Below are positions 16,961 through 25,933 of a stretch of 64,000 nucleotides of DNA, in pieces. This DNA is from JBGUVL01 sp964370395 (GTDB lineage: Bacteria; Bacillota_I; Bacilli_A; Erysipelotrichales; Erysipelotrichaceae). The stretch covers positions 1 through 64,000 of the forward strand of contig CAYJIZ010000012.1 of assembly GCA_964370395.1 (NCBI GenBank), read 5' to 3'. Every line of letters starts with the position of its first letter. The stretch's first letter is position 1. The notes below the pieces were generated by a model that was not told the origin of the DNA, did not search any database, and saw only the letters and a list, made by a program, of their open reading frames with translations. A program made the translations under genes and the position numbers.

Positions 16961-18230
16961 ATTTTATACCTTTCATATCTGATAATTCAAATAAATTTCT
17001 TCCATCATAAACTACCGCTTCTCTCATCTCAGAGATAAAATCCATAGGTTTCAACTGCTTAATCTCTTCCCATTCAGTGAAAATAAAACATACATCAGTA
17101 TCCTTTAAAGTTTCTAATGCCGTTTCACAGTATTCAATTCCATTAGGAAATCTTTTTTTGAAATTTGGAATTCCCACAGGATCAAATGCTTTAATAATTG
17201 CTCCTTCTTCTAATAGAATTGGAATGTTATCAAGCGAAGGTGCTTCCCTCAAGTCATCTGTTCCTGGCTTAAAAGTTAAACCTAGTACAGCTACCTTTAC
17301 GCCATTAAAAGATTGAAATCTTTTTCTTGCTTTCTTCAACAATACTACTTTTTGTGCTTTATTTACTTCAATTGCTGCTTTCACTGTCTTTAACTCATAT
17401 CCACCTTGATTAGCTAGAAAATGCAAAGCTTTTGTATCTTTAGGAAAACAAGAACCACCATATCCAATTCCTGCATTTAAGAATTTTTCCCCAATTCTAT
17501 TATCATAAGACATTCCCTCTGCTACCTTAGTTACATCGGCTCCTACAATTTCACAAAGGTTAGCAATGTCATTCATATAACTAATTTTAAGAGCTAAAAA
17601 GTCATTTGAAGCATATTTAATCATTTCAGCACTTCTTCGATTCGTTTTTACAATAGGCAACTTAAAATTTTCGTATAGTTCTGACATTTTAATCTCAGTT
17701 TCTTTCGATTCTGTTCCAATCACTATTCTACTCGCATGAAGCGTGTCTTTTACTGCTGTTCCTTGCGCTAAAAACTCAGGGTTACTAGCAACTTCAACAT
17801 TTACATCATGAGCTAAATTACTTCTAATGTATTCCTCAACTTCATCATTCGTACCAATTGGCACTGTTGATTTTACTACAACAATACAATCTTTTGTTAC
17901 ATTTTCAGCTATTTGTTTAGCAACTGTAAAAATATAACTTAAATTTGCAGAACCGTCTTCTCTTTCTGGAGTTCCTACACCAATAAAAATAAAATCAGCC
18001 TCTTTGTAAGCAGCTTTGTAGTCAGTAGTATAATCGATTCTTCCTGCTGCATAATTGCTTTGCATTAAGCTTTCCAAATCTTGTTCATATATCGGAGAAA
18101 TACCTTGCTTCATTAATTCTACTTTTTTTTCATCAACATCAACACATAGGACACTATGTCCTTTTTCAGCAAAACAAACTCCAGCTACTAAACCAACATA
18201 CCCTGTTCCTGCTACTGCAATTTTAAACAT
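16941..18230 (-). CDS. ugd: UDP-glucose 6-dehydrogenase
   Basis: 429 residues. Oxidises UDP-glucose to UDP-glucuronate with NAD. The N-terminal Rossmann motif is GTGYVGLVAG. The central helix region and the catalytic cysteine motif GYGGSCFPKDT are present, as is the C-terminal UDP-binding domain (LGLTFKPGTDDLREAP). The start overlaps the stop of the upstream GT4 gene (TAATG) with a GAGGGTGA site. It supplies a uronic acid precursor, so the exported glycan is probably acidic. Confidence 0.95.
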   Translation of the reverse strand: MFKIAVAGTGYVGLVAGVCFAEKGHSVLCVDVDEKKVELMKQGISPIYEQDLESLMQSNYAAGRIDYTTDYKAAYKEADFIFIGVGTPEREDGSANLSYIFTVAKQIAENVTKDCIVVVKSTVPIGTNDEVEEYIRSNLAHDVNVEVASNPEFLAQGTAVKDTLHASRIVIGTESKETEIKMSELYENFKLPIVKTNRRSAEMIKYASNDFLALKISYMNDIANLCEIVGADVTKVAEGMSYDNRIGEKFLNAGIGYGGSCFPKDTKALHFLANQGGYELKTVKAAIEVNKAQKVVLLKKARKRFQSFNGVKVAVLGLTFKPGTDDLREAPSLDNIPILLEEGAIIKAFDPVGIPNFKKRFPNGIEYCETALETLKDTDVCFIFTEWEEIKQLKPMDFISEMREAVVYDGRNLFELSDMKGIKYESIGR

Positions 18231-19396
18231 TATTTCACCCTCTTTTCGTTAATCACTAATTCATAAAGATTATTTATTTCATCTGCATTCTTTTCTGCTG
18301 TAAAACGTTGACTGGAAAATAGCAATGCATTATGACCCATTTCTGCAATCATTTCTCTATTATCAATCAAATATTTCATTTGTTTACTCAAATCTTCAAA
18401 GTCATTATTTGCGAATAATAAACCATTTTTCATATGTTGAATTAATTCTGGATTCGCACCTGAATTCGAACCAATCACAGGATTTGAACACATCATTGCT
18501 TCAATCGTGACACGACCAAACGCCTCTCTATTTGAACAAACGATTTCCACATCCATTTGTTGCCTAATTTCTTGTAAATTATTACAGAAATCTAAAAAGT
18601 TAATATATTCGCTTAGATTCAATTGATCTACCAAATTTTTAATCTCTTTCGCATAGTTTGTGATTGCTCTACCTGCAATATTAATTCTAAAATCCTTGTA
18701 ACCTTTTTTTCTTAATTCGTTCGCTGCCAATATTGCAAGCTTTTGTCCCTTACCTTCTTGCAAGGCACCAGATATAAGAAAATTGACGACATTATCTTTG
18801 CAATACATCAAATTTTGTTTTTCAAATATAAAATTTGAAGATATTCCGTTATATATAACTACACTTTGCTCTTCTGGAACATAATTTGAATATGCTTTCC
18901 TTATATCATTGGATATAAATATAAACTTGTCTGTATTACTTCTAGCAAAATCCATCGATTTTGCTTTTCCTTTAATGTATCTAGTATTCAGATCGTCTTC
19001 ACCAAATTCGCGAAAATGCCAAACATGTTTACACTTCTTATATTTTGCAATTTTAGCTCCAATATCAATTACACTTGAATTTGTATGAACCAAATCAAAA
19101 CATTCATTCTTCAGTTCTTTTTTTATAAAATGAAAAAAAACAGAATTAAACCGATATCCAATTTTAAACATTAATTGAGTTACAAGTGATTCATTCTTAG
19201 GATATTGCCACCATAAAAAAAACTTTGAAAAAACATGAATTGAGTTTTTTTCGAATTCACTTTTAGCTTCACTTTGCTTATGTGGCAAAAGAACATGAAC
19301 CTCATGCCCTTTTTTTATCATTAATTGGGTAAGTGCAATAACTGATTTCGTTGCACCCCCAAGTTTGCCCTCATGAACTACATAGAGAATCTTCAT
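18230..19396 (-). CDS. Family 4 glycosyltransferase
   Basis: 388 residues. GT-B fold: N-terminal glycine-rich start (VVHEGKLGGATKSVI) and C-terminal donor-binding half with EAFGRVTIEAMMCSNPVIGS, the EX7E retaining GT4 signature. Donor unknown. An AGGAGA site lies 12 nt before the ATG. It sits 5 nt downstream of rfbD and overlaps ugd by one base. Confidence 0.85.
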   Translation of the reverse strand: MKILYVVHEGKLGGATKSVIALTQLMIKKGHEVHVLLPHKQSEAKSEFEKNSIHVFSKFFLWWQYPKNESLVTQLMFKIGYRFNSVFFHFIKKELKNECFDLVHTNSSVIDIGAKIAKYKKCKHVWHFREFGEDDLNTRYIKGKAKSMDFARSNTDKFIFISNDIRKAYSNYVPEEQSVVIYNGISSNFIFEKQNLMYCKDNVVNFLISGALQEGKGQKLAILAANELRKKGYKDFRINIAGRAITNYAKEIKNLVDQLNLSEYINFLDFCNNLQEIRQQMDVEIVCSNREAFGRVTIEAMMCSNPVIGSNSGANPELIQHMKNGLLFANNDFEDLSKQMKYLIDNREMIAEMGHNALLFSSQRFTAEKNADEINNLYELVINEKRVK

Positions 19397-19401
19397 TCTT
19401 T

Positions 19402-20244
19402 TTATATTTCTCCTAAATATCTACTTAATGCGTCTTGCCAAGATGGAAGACGTGTAAATCCATTTTTATCTAACTCGTTCTGGTTCATACGTGAATTATT
19501 TGGTCTCTTTGCAGCAACTGGAAATGCACTACTGTCAACTGGTGTCACAGTTACTTCATTCATATTTGCTTGTTTGAAGATTTCGCATGCAAAATCATAC
19601 CAACTAATGAAATCACCTGAATTGGTAGCATGGTATGTTCCATACTTATCGCTCTGAATCATATCAACCACTAATTTTGCTAAATCGAAAGTATATGTAG
19701 GTAATCCAATTTGATCATCTACAACACTCACTGCTCCACGTTCTTTACCAAGACGTAACATAGTTTTTATAAAATTGTTACCATTCACACCAAACACCCA
19801 AGCAATTCGAATGATAAAGTGTTTTGCCAATTTTTCAACTGCATACTCGCCTTCCAACTTTGTTTGTCCATATACGTTTAATGGAGTACGTTCATCGTAT
19901 TCATTCCAAGGTGTATCTCCTTGACCATCAAAAACGTAATCTGTTGAAAAATACATCATTGGAATATCTAATTGTTGGCATACATTAGCTATGTTTTGCG
20001 TACCTTCTACATTAACCTTGTAGCATGCCTCTTTCATTTCTTCAGCTTTGTCTACTGCGGTCCATGCTGCACAATGTACAATTGCATCATAATTACCATT
20101 TTTAATTACCGCTTCTACTTTAGATGCATCAGTAATATCCATTTCTGCAATATCGACTCCAACCGCTTCTATACCTCTTGCTTTCGCTTCGTTGACAACA
20201 TCAAACCCTAATTGTCCATTATATCCAGTAACTAATAATTTCAT
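19402..20244 (-). CDS. rfbD: dTDP-4-dehydrorhamnose reductase
   Basis: Last step of dTDP-L-rhamnose synthesis. 280 residues from ATG 20244, preceded by GGAGG with 8-nt spacing; an upstream TTG lies inside that site. NAD(P)-binding motif TGYNGQLG, active-site STDYVFDG and YGQTKLEGE (YxxxK). It is separated from rfbB by a strong terminator, so unlike the usual rml order it is transcribed with the following GT4, ugd, GT2 and flippase genes. Confidence 0.95.
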   Translation of the reverse strand: MKLLVTGYNGQLGFDVVNEAKARGIEAVGVDIAEMDITDASKVEAVIKNGNYDAIVHCAAWTAVDKAEEMKEACYKVNVEGTQNIANVCQQLDIPMMYFSTDYVFDGQGDTPWNEYDERTPLNVYGQTKLEGEYAVEKLAKHFIIRIAWVFGVNGNNFIKTMLRLGKERGAVSVVDDQIGLPTYTFDLAKLVVDMIQSDKYGTYHATNSGDFISWYDFACEIFKQANMNEVTVTPVDSSAFPVAAKRPNNSRMNQNELDKNGFTRLPSWQDALSRYLGEI

Positions 20245-20336
20245 TACGTAATCCTCCAATATCTTTCTTTATTTTACCATAGTAGTTCGTTTTTATAAAT
20301 AATAATTCGATTGAAATAATGTAATTATTTATGCGA

Positions 20337-20372
20337 AAAAGCGCTAAAATAAGAAATTATTTTAACGCTTCT
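20337..20372 (-). terminator. Intrinsic terminator between rfbB and rfbD
   Basis: Long stem AGCGTTAAAATAA / TTATTTTAGCGCT with TTTTT following on the minus strand, immediately after the rfbB stop. It splits the rhamnose genes into two transcription units. Confidence 0.85.
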
Positions 20373-20376
20373 TTCA

Positions 20377-21405
20377 TTAAGCTCTTCCTTTTTCCTTGTA
20401 CATTTTTTCAAAGTAGTTTTGGTAGTCTCCACTTAAAATGTTTTGCCACCAATCTTTGTTATCTAAGTACCACTGAATTGTTTGTTGGATTCCAGTATCG
20501 AAGTTATACTTAGGTTTCCATCCTAATTCATTCTCTAATTTTTCAGGATCGATTGCATAACGCATATCGTGTCCTTTACGATCTGTTACGTAGGTAATTA
20601 GACTTTCTGGTTTATCCAATGCATGTAAGATTGTTTTCACAACTTCTAAGTTAGTTCTTTCGTTGTGTCCACCAACGTTATAAACTTCTCCTACTCTACC
20701 TTTTCTAATAATTAAGTCAATTGCTACACAGTGATCATATACGTGTAACCAGTCACGTACGTTTTCCCCTTTACCATACACCGGTAAACTTTCATCCGCT
20801 AATGCTCTTGCGATCATTAATGGAATTAATTTTTCTGGGAAGTGGTAAGGACCATAGTTATTTGAACATCTAGAAATTGTAACAGGCATACCAAATGTTC
20901 TGTGGTAAGCTAATACAAATAAGTCTGCTGCTGCTTTTGCACTACTGTATGGACTAGATGTATGAAGTGGTGTTTCTTCCGTAAAGAATAAATCTGGACG
21001 GTCTAAAGGCAAGTCTCCATATACTTCATCTGTTGATACTTGGTGGTATCTTTGAATACCATATTTGTTACAAGCATCAAGTAATGTTGTTGTTCCCATT
21101 ACATTTGTTCTAACAAAGATTTCAGGGTCTTCAATACTTCTGTCTACATGTGACTCTGCAGCAAAATTAACTACTACGTCAAATTTTTCTTTTTCAAATA
21201 AATCAAAAATGAAATCACGATCTGCAATGTCACCTTTTATGAATTTGTAGTTCGGTTTGTCTTCTACTGATTGACATGTTTCTAAGTTTCCAGCATACGT
21301 TAATGCATCTAAGTTCACGATCATATCTTCAGGATATTTCTCTACCATATAGTGGACAAAATTTCCACCGATGAATCCTGCTCCACCTGTTACTAAAATT
21401 TTCAT
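20377..21405 (-). CDS. rfbB: dTDP-glucose 4,6-dehydratase
   Basis: 342 residues. Second step of dTDP-rhamnose synthesis. Has GGAGFIGGNFV, NFAAESHVDRS, STDEVYGDLP and YSSAKAAAD (catalytic YxxxK). The start overlaps the rfbC stop (TAATG) and an AAAGGAG site precedes it. Part of the rfbA-rfbC-rfbB unit. Confidence 0.96.
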   Translation of the reverse strand: MKILVTGGAGFIGGNFVHYMVEKYPEDMIVNLDALTYAGNLETCQSVEDKPNYKFIKGDIADRDFIFDLFEKEKFDVVVNFAAESHVDRSIEDPEIFVRTNVMGTTTLLDACNKYGIQRYHQVSTDEVYGDLPLDRPDLFFTEETPLHTSSPYSSAKAAADLFVLAYHRTFGMPVTISRCSNNYGPYHFPEKLIPLMIARALADESLPVYGKGENVRDWLHVYDHCVAIDLIIRKGRVGEVYNVGGHNERTNLEVVKTILHALDKPESLITYVTDRKGHDMRYAIDPEKLENELGWKPKYNFDTGIQQTIQWYLDNKDWWQNILSGDYQNYFEKMYKEKGRA

Positions 21406-21983
21406 TATTTTTGTTCTCCTTTGAATATAAAATTACAATCTGCTTCTTCTAAAGTTGGACCAAATTTATCTTTATCAGATAATACTGGTTCGATTCCATT
21501 TAATAACGTTCCCCAATCAACATTTGCGGTAGGGTCATCATAACGAATTCCACGGTCATGCTCTTTTGAGTAAAAGTTATCTACTTTATATCTAAACTCA
21601 ACATTATCCGTTAATGTCAAGAAACCATGTGCAAATCCTTGTGGAATGAAAAATTGACGCTTATTTTCTTCACTCAATTCAACACTCACCCATTGTCCGT
21701 ACGTTGGGCTGTCTTTTCTAATATCAACAGCAACGTCGATAACGACACCACGAGTGCAACTTACTAACTTTGATTGAGCCATTGGTGCATTTTGCCAATG
21801 CAATCCACGTAATGTTCCTTTTTGAGCTGAGAATGACATATTGTCTTGTACAAAATCAACACAAATTCCAATTTCTTCGTATTTTTTCTTACTATATGTT
21901 TCCATGAAGTAACCACGGTGATCCCCAAACACATCTGGTTCGATGATTACTACACCTGGTAATTTTGTTTCTATTACATTCAT
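21405..21983 (-). CDS. rfbC: dTDP-4-dehydrorhamnose 3,5-epimerase
   Basis: 192 residues, cupin fold. Key stretches: FGDHRGYFMETY, DNMSFSAQKGTLRGLHWQ (catalytic histidine) and VDIRKDSPTYGQW. IPQGFAHGFLTL follows. It lies 2 nt after rfbA with a GAGG site and overlaps rfbB. Confidence 0.96.
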   Translation of the reverse strand: MNVIETKLPGVVIIEPDVFGDHRGYFMETYSKKKYEEIGICVDFVQDNMSFSAQKGTLRGLHWQNAPMAQSKLVSCTRGVVIDVAVDIRKDSPTYGQWVSVELSEENKRQFFIPQGFAHGFLTLTDNVEFRYKVDNFYSKEHDRGIRYDDPTANVDWGTLLNGIEPVLSDKDKFGPTLEEADCNFIFKGEQK

Positions 21984-21985
21984 TT

Positions 21986-22876
21986 TTATTTAACCTCTTT
22001 GTCAATATACTTGCGGTCCATAATTTTTTTCAAATACGCACCATATTGATTCTTTTTATAAATCTCATAGATTTCTTCTAATTGTTTGCGATCAATCCAT
22101 CCGTTGTCATATGCAATTTCTTCTAAACATGCGATTTTTCTATGTTGGTGCTCTTCAATTGTTTTCACAAAGTTTGTCGCATCAACAAGTGATTCATGTG
22201 TTCCTGTATCCAACCATGTGAATCCATCACCTAACAATGTTACAGATAAATCGTTGTTTTCTAAATAGATTCTATTTAAATCTGTGATTTCAAGTTCTCC
22301 ACGAGGACTTGGTTTTAAGTTTTTTGCATACTCTACTACCTTGTTGTCATAGAAATACAGACCAGTTACCGCATAATTTGATTTTGGTTGCATTGGTTTC
22401 TCTTCAAGAGATACTGCTTTTCCATTATCATCAAACTCAACAACCCCAAAACGCTCTGGATCTTCAACATAATATCCAAACACAGTTGCTCCATTAGTTT
22501 TGTTTGCCGCTGCGCGAAGACGTTTGGTTAATCCATGTCCATGGAAAATATTATCTCCTAATACCATTGCACAACTGTCATCACCAATAAACTCTTCACC
22601 AAGAATAAAAGCTTGCGCTAATCCATCTGGAGATGGTTGTACTTTATAACTTAATGAAACTCCAAATTGACTTCCGTCTCCTAATAACTCTTTGAAACGT
22701 GGTGTATCATCTGGCGTAGAAATAATTAAGATTTCTTTAATTCCTGCACTCATTAAAATACTCATTGGGTAATAAATCATCGGTTTGTCATAAATCGGTA
22801 ATAATTGTTTACTTGTTACTTTTGTTAATGGGTATAAGCGTGTTCCGCTTCCCCCTGCTAAAATGATTCCTTTCAT
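21986..22876 (-). CDS. rfbA: Glucose-1-phosphate thymidylyltransferase
   Basis: 296 residues from ATG 22876, which has AGGAGG upstream; the open frame extends further up but through promoter sequence. First step of dTDP-rhamnose synthesis. The nucleotidyl-transfer signature GGSGTRLYPLTKVTSKQ and LGDNIFHGHG are present. First gene of rfbA-C-B, led by a MerR-type promoter at 22901-22936. Confidence 0.96.
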   Translation of the reverse strand: MKGIILAGGSGTRLYPLTKVTSKQLLPIYDKPMIYYPMSILMSAGIKEILIISTPDDTPRFKELLGDGSQFGVSLSYKVQPSPDGLAQAFILGEEFIGDDSCAMVLGDNIFHGHGLTKRLRAAANKTNGATVFGYYVEDPERFGVVEFDDNGKAVSLEEKPMQPKSNYAVTGLYFYDNKVVEYAKNLKPSPRGELEITDLNRIYLENNDLSVTLLGDGFTWLDTGTHESLVDATNFVKTIEEHQHRKIACLEEIAYDNGWIDRKQLEEIYEIYKKNQYGAYLKKIMDRKYIDKEVK

Positions 22877-22900
22877 GATTAGAATCCTCCTATTGTTACT

Positions 22901-22936
22901 ATTATACAATAAACCCTTACGTAACGTAAGGGTCAA
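22901..22936 (-). promoter_or_regulatory. MerR-type operator/promoter upstream of rfbA
   Basis: The minus strand reads TTGACC (22931-22936), a 19-nt spacer (22912-22930), then TATTGT (22906-22911). A perfect 10+1+10 palindrome ACCCTTACGT-A-ACGTAAGGGT fills 22913-22933. An overstretched 19-nt spacer with a dyad starting inside the -35 box is the hallmark of MerR-activated promoters. A second possible -10, TATAAT, is at 22901-22906. It lies between the MerR-family gene and rfbA, about 30 nt before the rfbA start. Confidence 0.8.
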
Positions 22937-22947
22937 GTTTTTTTTGT

Positions 22948-24111
22948 TTATTTTTTACAAATGAATAATCCAGCATCTTTCGTTATTTCAATATACCCTT
23001 TTTCACTGATTTTATTTTCTAAAAACAACTTAAAAGTAGATAATTGTTTTGCAATAATCTCATTTTGATTCCCATGACAACTCAAAATATATTCAATCAA
23101 AGGTTCTACTTCATTAATGTGAAGTGAATCAGGATATTTCAACATTTTGATTTCACTAAAGTAATCCTCTAAGATCGTTTGTCCATCCTCTAATCCAAAC
23201 TTATTAAATAAATTCGTTTCAGACAAAACAATGTTAGAGTCAAACTCTTGCACTAGTTCATTAATTTCTTTCATATGATTTTTACCATATGTAGTACAAT
23301 AGAAGATTCCATTTGGTTTTAAGACGCGCACTATTTCAGCCAAACCAACATTTATATCTTTTAAATAAAATAACACATGATTAGCAACCAGTGCATCAAA
23401 AAAATTATTTTTAAACGGGATACTTTCGCATTCACACACAATACAGTTAAAGTCATTCCCAAGTTTCTTTTTGACATCATCAATCATTCCAGAAGATGCA
23501 TCGGATAGAAACATCTCACGATTACGCAAGTTAATTTCTCTGTTATCCCAAAGTGCACCATTCCCACACCCAACTTCAAGCAAACGATATACACCGTTAA
23601 AATCAATATTTGAGAATAACCAATTGAACCATCCTGTTGAATTGGTGGAAAATGTATTGTGCAATTTTATTCTCGCATCTAAATTTTTTGCATTTTTGTA
23701 TTGGTCAGCAATCATTGATTGTTTATTTGAAAGATGGATTAACTCTATTATCTTATTCCAATCTAATAATTCCTGTTCCAATAACGCCAAAGCTGATTTT
23801 AATGCTGTATTTAAAATTTGAAATTGAGAAATTCTTTGAGAAATCAAATCTCTTTGTAACACAAAAGATTCTTTAAGATTATTTTCATCATTTACAATCA
23901 ACGGAAATACCTCATCTAATGAAAATCCTAGCTCTTTCAATATTAAAATTTTTTGTAATTTTAGAAAATCTTGATTATCGTACTGACGATACCCATTAGG
24001 TAGTATCGATGATGGTTTTAATAATCCAATTTTATCATAGTAACGAATCGTTCTTTCCGTGATTCCTGCCATTTTTGCAAATTCACTCGTTTTATATTTT
24101 TTATTATTCAT
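22948..24111 (-). CDS. MerR-family regulator fused to a SAM-dependent methyltransferase
   Basis: 387 residues. Residues 1-75 are a MerR-type winged helix-turn-helix (KTSEFAKMAGITERTIRYYDKIGLL, NGYRQY). A coiled effector-linker helix runs to about 130. A class I methyltransferase follows, with motif I LLEVGCGNGALW, FLSDASSGM, and LKPNGIFYCTTYG, at about 165-290. It lies 13 nt after the acyltransferase gene (AAGGAT site). A MerR-type operator sits 12 nt beyond its stop, so it probably controls rfbA-C-B and reads SAM or a methyl acceptor as the signal; this is inference. Such fusions are known, but I know of no assigned function in polysaccharide control. Confidence 0.85.
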   Translation of the reverse strand: MNNKKYKTSEFAKMAGITERTIRYYDKIGLLKPSSILPNGYRQYDNQDFLKLQKILILKELGFSLDEVFPLIVNDENNLKESFVLQRDLISQRISQFQILNTALKSALALLEQELLDWNKIIELIHLSNKQSMIADQYKNAKNLDARIKLHNTFSTNSTGWFNWLFSNIDFNGVYRLLEVGCGNGALWDNREINLRNREMFLSDASSGMIDDVKKKLGNDFNCIVCECESIPFKNNFFDALVANHVLFYLKDINVGLAEIVRVLKPNGIFYCTTYGKNHMKEINELVQEFDSNIVLSETNLFNKFGLEDGQTILEDYFSEIKMLKYPDSLHINEVEPLIEYILSCHGNQNEIIAKQLSTFKLFLENKISEKGYIEITKDAGLFICKK

Positions 24112-24124
24112 AGTATATCCTTAC

Positions 24125-25126
24125 TCAAGATTTAGAAAAAACTATTTTATCAGTAATCCATTTTGATAAACGATATAAAATAATCGAAGAAATTAAGATT
24201 ATAATAAACAAGACAACGAAAAGAAGAAGGATAACTAAATCAGATAAATCATGTCCTTTAAAATAACTTAAAAATTGATACATTATCACGTGATGAGTTA
24301 AAAAAATTCCATACGAATACTTACTTAAAAAGGAAATGAATTTTTTTGTTTTAATATATTTGGAAACATTAACCAAGATTGCGAATAATCCCCAAGCTAT
24401 CAATGAAGATAAAAATACTTTATTTTGAAACTGCGGAATGATCAACATAATCAACGAGACTGAGATTGTTGAAATAATGAGAGGTTTATCAAACCTTTCT
24501 CGATATTCAATGTAAAACATTCCAAGAACAAAGCTAAATAAGTTTACTGTTATACTTAAATGACTCGGTATTATTAAAATATTATAATATGTTAAAGCTA
24601 CACTTAATAAAAATGTAGTAATAAATAAATGAACTGGATACTTTATAATTAATTTTCTTAATAATGGGAAAATTAAATAGAACACTATAATTACTCCTAA
24701 AAACCACTCTCCTAATAAATAGAAGGTAACAAATGCATTATTCAAATATCCATCAAGACCTAAAAATGTAAATATGAAAAACAAAGGAGATGCTTCAGGT
24801 AGAGGTAACTTTAATATAATAAAACGAAAGACAAATACTACAATATATGAAATCCAAAACATTGGATAAAGTGAAAAAAGTCTCTTCTTATAAAATTGTA
24901 TTGTATTTATTTTTTCTTTATATTGATACATTAATGCCGCACCTGATATAACAAAGAAGAGTTTAACCCCGATTACTCCCCAACTCACTAAATTATTTTC
25001 ATATAACAGCATAAAATTAAAGTTCAAATCAAAATCTACAAGTGTGCAATTAAAATGATAGATGACTATTATCAAAATAGATAAAGCTCGTATAAAATCC
25101 AAATAAAACAGTCTCTCTTTTTTCAT
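24125..25126 (-). CDS. Acyltransferase 3 family membrane protein
   Basis: 333 residues from ATG 25126 (TAGGAGA site); an in-frame extension upstream overlaps the previous gene. About ten transmembrane helices. The N terminus LDFIRALSILIIVIYHFN holds the family histidine-bearing segment. GVIGVKLFFVISGAALMYQYK and later RLFSLYPMFWIS are typical of enzymes that O-acetylate exported sugars. Likely decorates the glycan made by this locus. Confidence 0.85.
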   Translation of the reverse strand: MKKERLFYLDFIRALSILIIVIYHFNCTLVDFDLNFNFMLLYENNLVSWGVIGVKLFFVISGAALMYQYKEKINTIQFYKKRLFSLYPMFWISYIVVFVFRFIILKLPLPEASPLFFIFTFLGLDGYLNNAFVTFYLLGEWFLGVIIVFYLIFPLLRKLIIKYPVHLFITTFLLSVALTYYNILIIPSHLSITVNLFSFVLGMFYIEYRERFDKPLIISTISVSLIMLIIPQFQNKVFLSSLIAWGLFAILVNVSKYIKTKKFISFLSKYSYGIFLTHHVIMYQFLSYFKGHDLSDLVILLLFVVLFIIILISSIILYRLSKWITDKIVFSKS

Positions 25127-25139
25127 GATGTCTCCTAAC

Positions 25140-25931
25140 TTAACTTCTATTATTGTCTTCAGACTTTTGGTAAACTTTAGATAACATTCTAGCAATAAAC
25201 TTTGGCCAAAATTTAGTAAACATTTCGAAATCTTCTCTACTTCGAATATTATCGTTAATAACAGAACTTGTCGTTGAGTCTTCGTGTACTCTATGCCCCA
25301 TCAATGCCTCTGGTATATAAGAGAAAGACCCTGATTCTTTACTAATCCGTTCCCAAGCAACCCAATCAATATTACTCTTCATATCACTATCGAAATATTT
25401 CTTTTGTTTTAAATTATCAATCGCGAAAGTGACTGCTGGACAGCATAAACTATTACCAAAAGCGATTGGCAACCTCTTGATTAATTTAAGATTTGTTAAC
25501 GCCCCTAACTTCAATGGACTTAGTAACAAACTTTTTATTTTTAAGTTAGTATTTGAAAAAATCTTTTTATCATCTCTTATTTCATAGTATTTAGAGACTA
25601 TTATTAATGTTTTTTTCTTTTTTAAATACTGATCGACCATTCTTTTAGAGTAATTCTTTTCATATATATCATCTTGATGGGCTATCGTGACCAACTTTGT
25701 TTGTCCACAGTTTAATGCAAAATCAAAGTCAGGGCCAATTCCTTTTCCACTTTCATTTATAAAAACTTGCAAATCATAGCTAGTCGCTATACTGTCAATG
25801 AATTTATTTGGAGTTGAAGTGGCAATCACAACTTTACTTGGATAATTTTGATCTAAAACTGATTCAATGCACTTTTCCAGAAACGGTGATTCCTTGTACG
25901 CAAGTACAACGAATGTATGTAAATTCTCCAT
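25140..25931 (-). CDS. Family 2 glycosyltransferase
   Basis: 263 residues from ATG 25931, preceded by AAGGGAG. N-terminal FVVLAYKESPFLEKCIESVLDQNYPSK and the metal-binding-like AHQDD are GT-A features; WVAWERIS and MGHRVHEDSTT lie in the acceptor half. Starts 2 nt after the stop of the preceding GT2 gene. Donor and acceptor unknown. Confidence 0.8.
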   Translation of the reverse strand: MENLHTFVVLAYKESPFLEKCIESVLDQNYPSKVVIATSTPNKFIDSIATSYDLQVFINESGKGIGPDFDFALNCGQTKLVTIAHQDDIYEKNYSKRMVDQYLKKKKTLIIVSKYYEIRDDKKIFSNTNLKIKSLLLSPLKLGALTNLKLIKRLPIAFGNSLCCPAVTFAIDNLKQKKYFDSDMKSNIDWVAWERISKESGSFSYIPEALMGHRVHEDSTTSSVINDNIRSREDFEMFTKFWPKFIARMLSKVYQKSEDNNRS

Positions 25932-25933
25932 TA

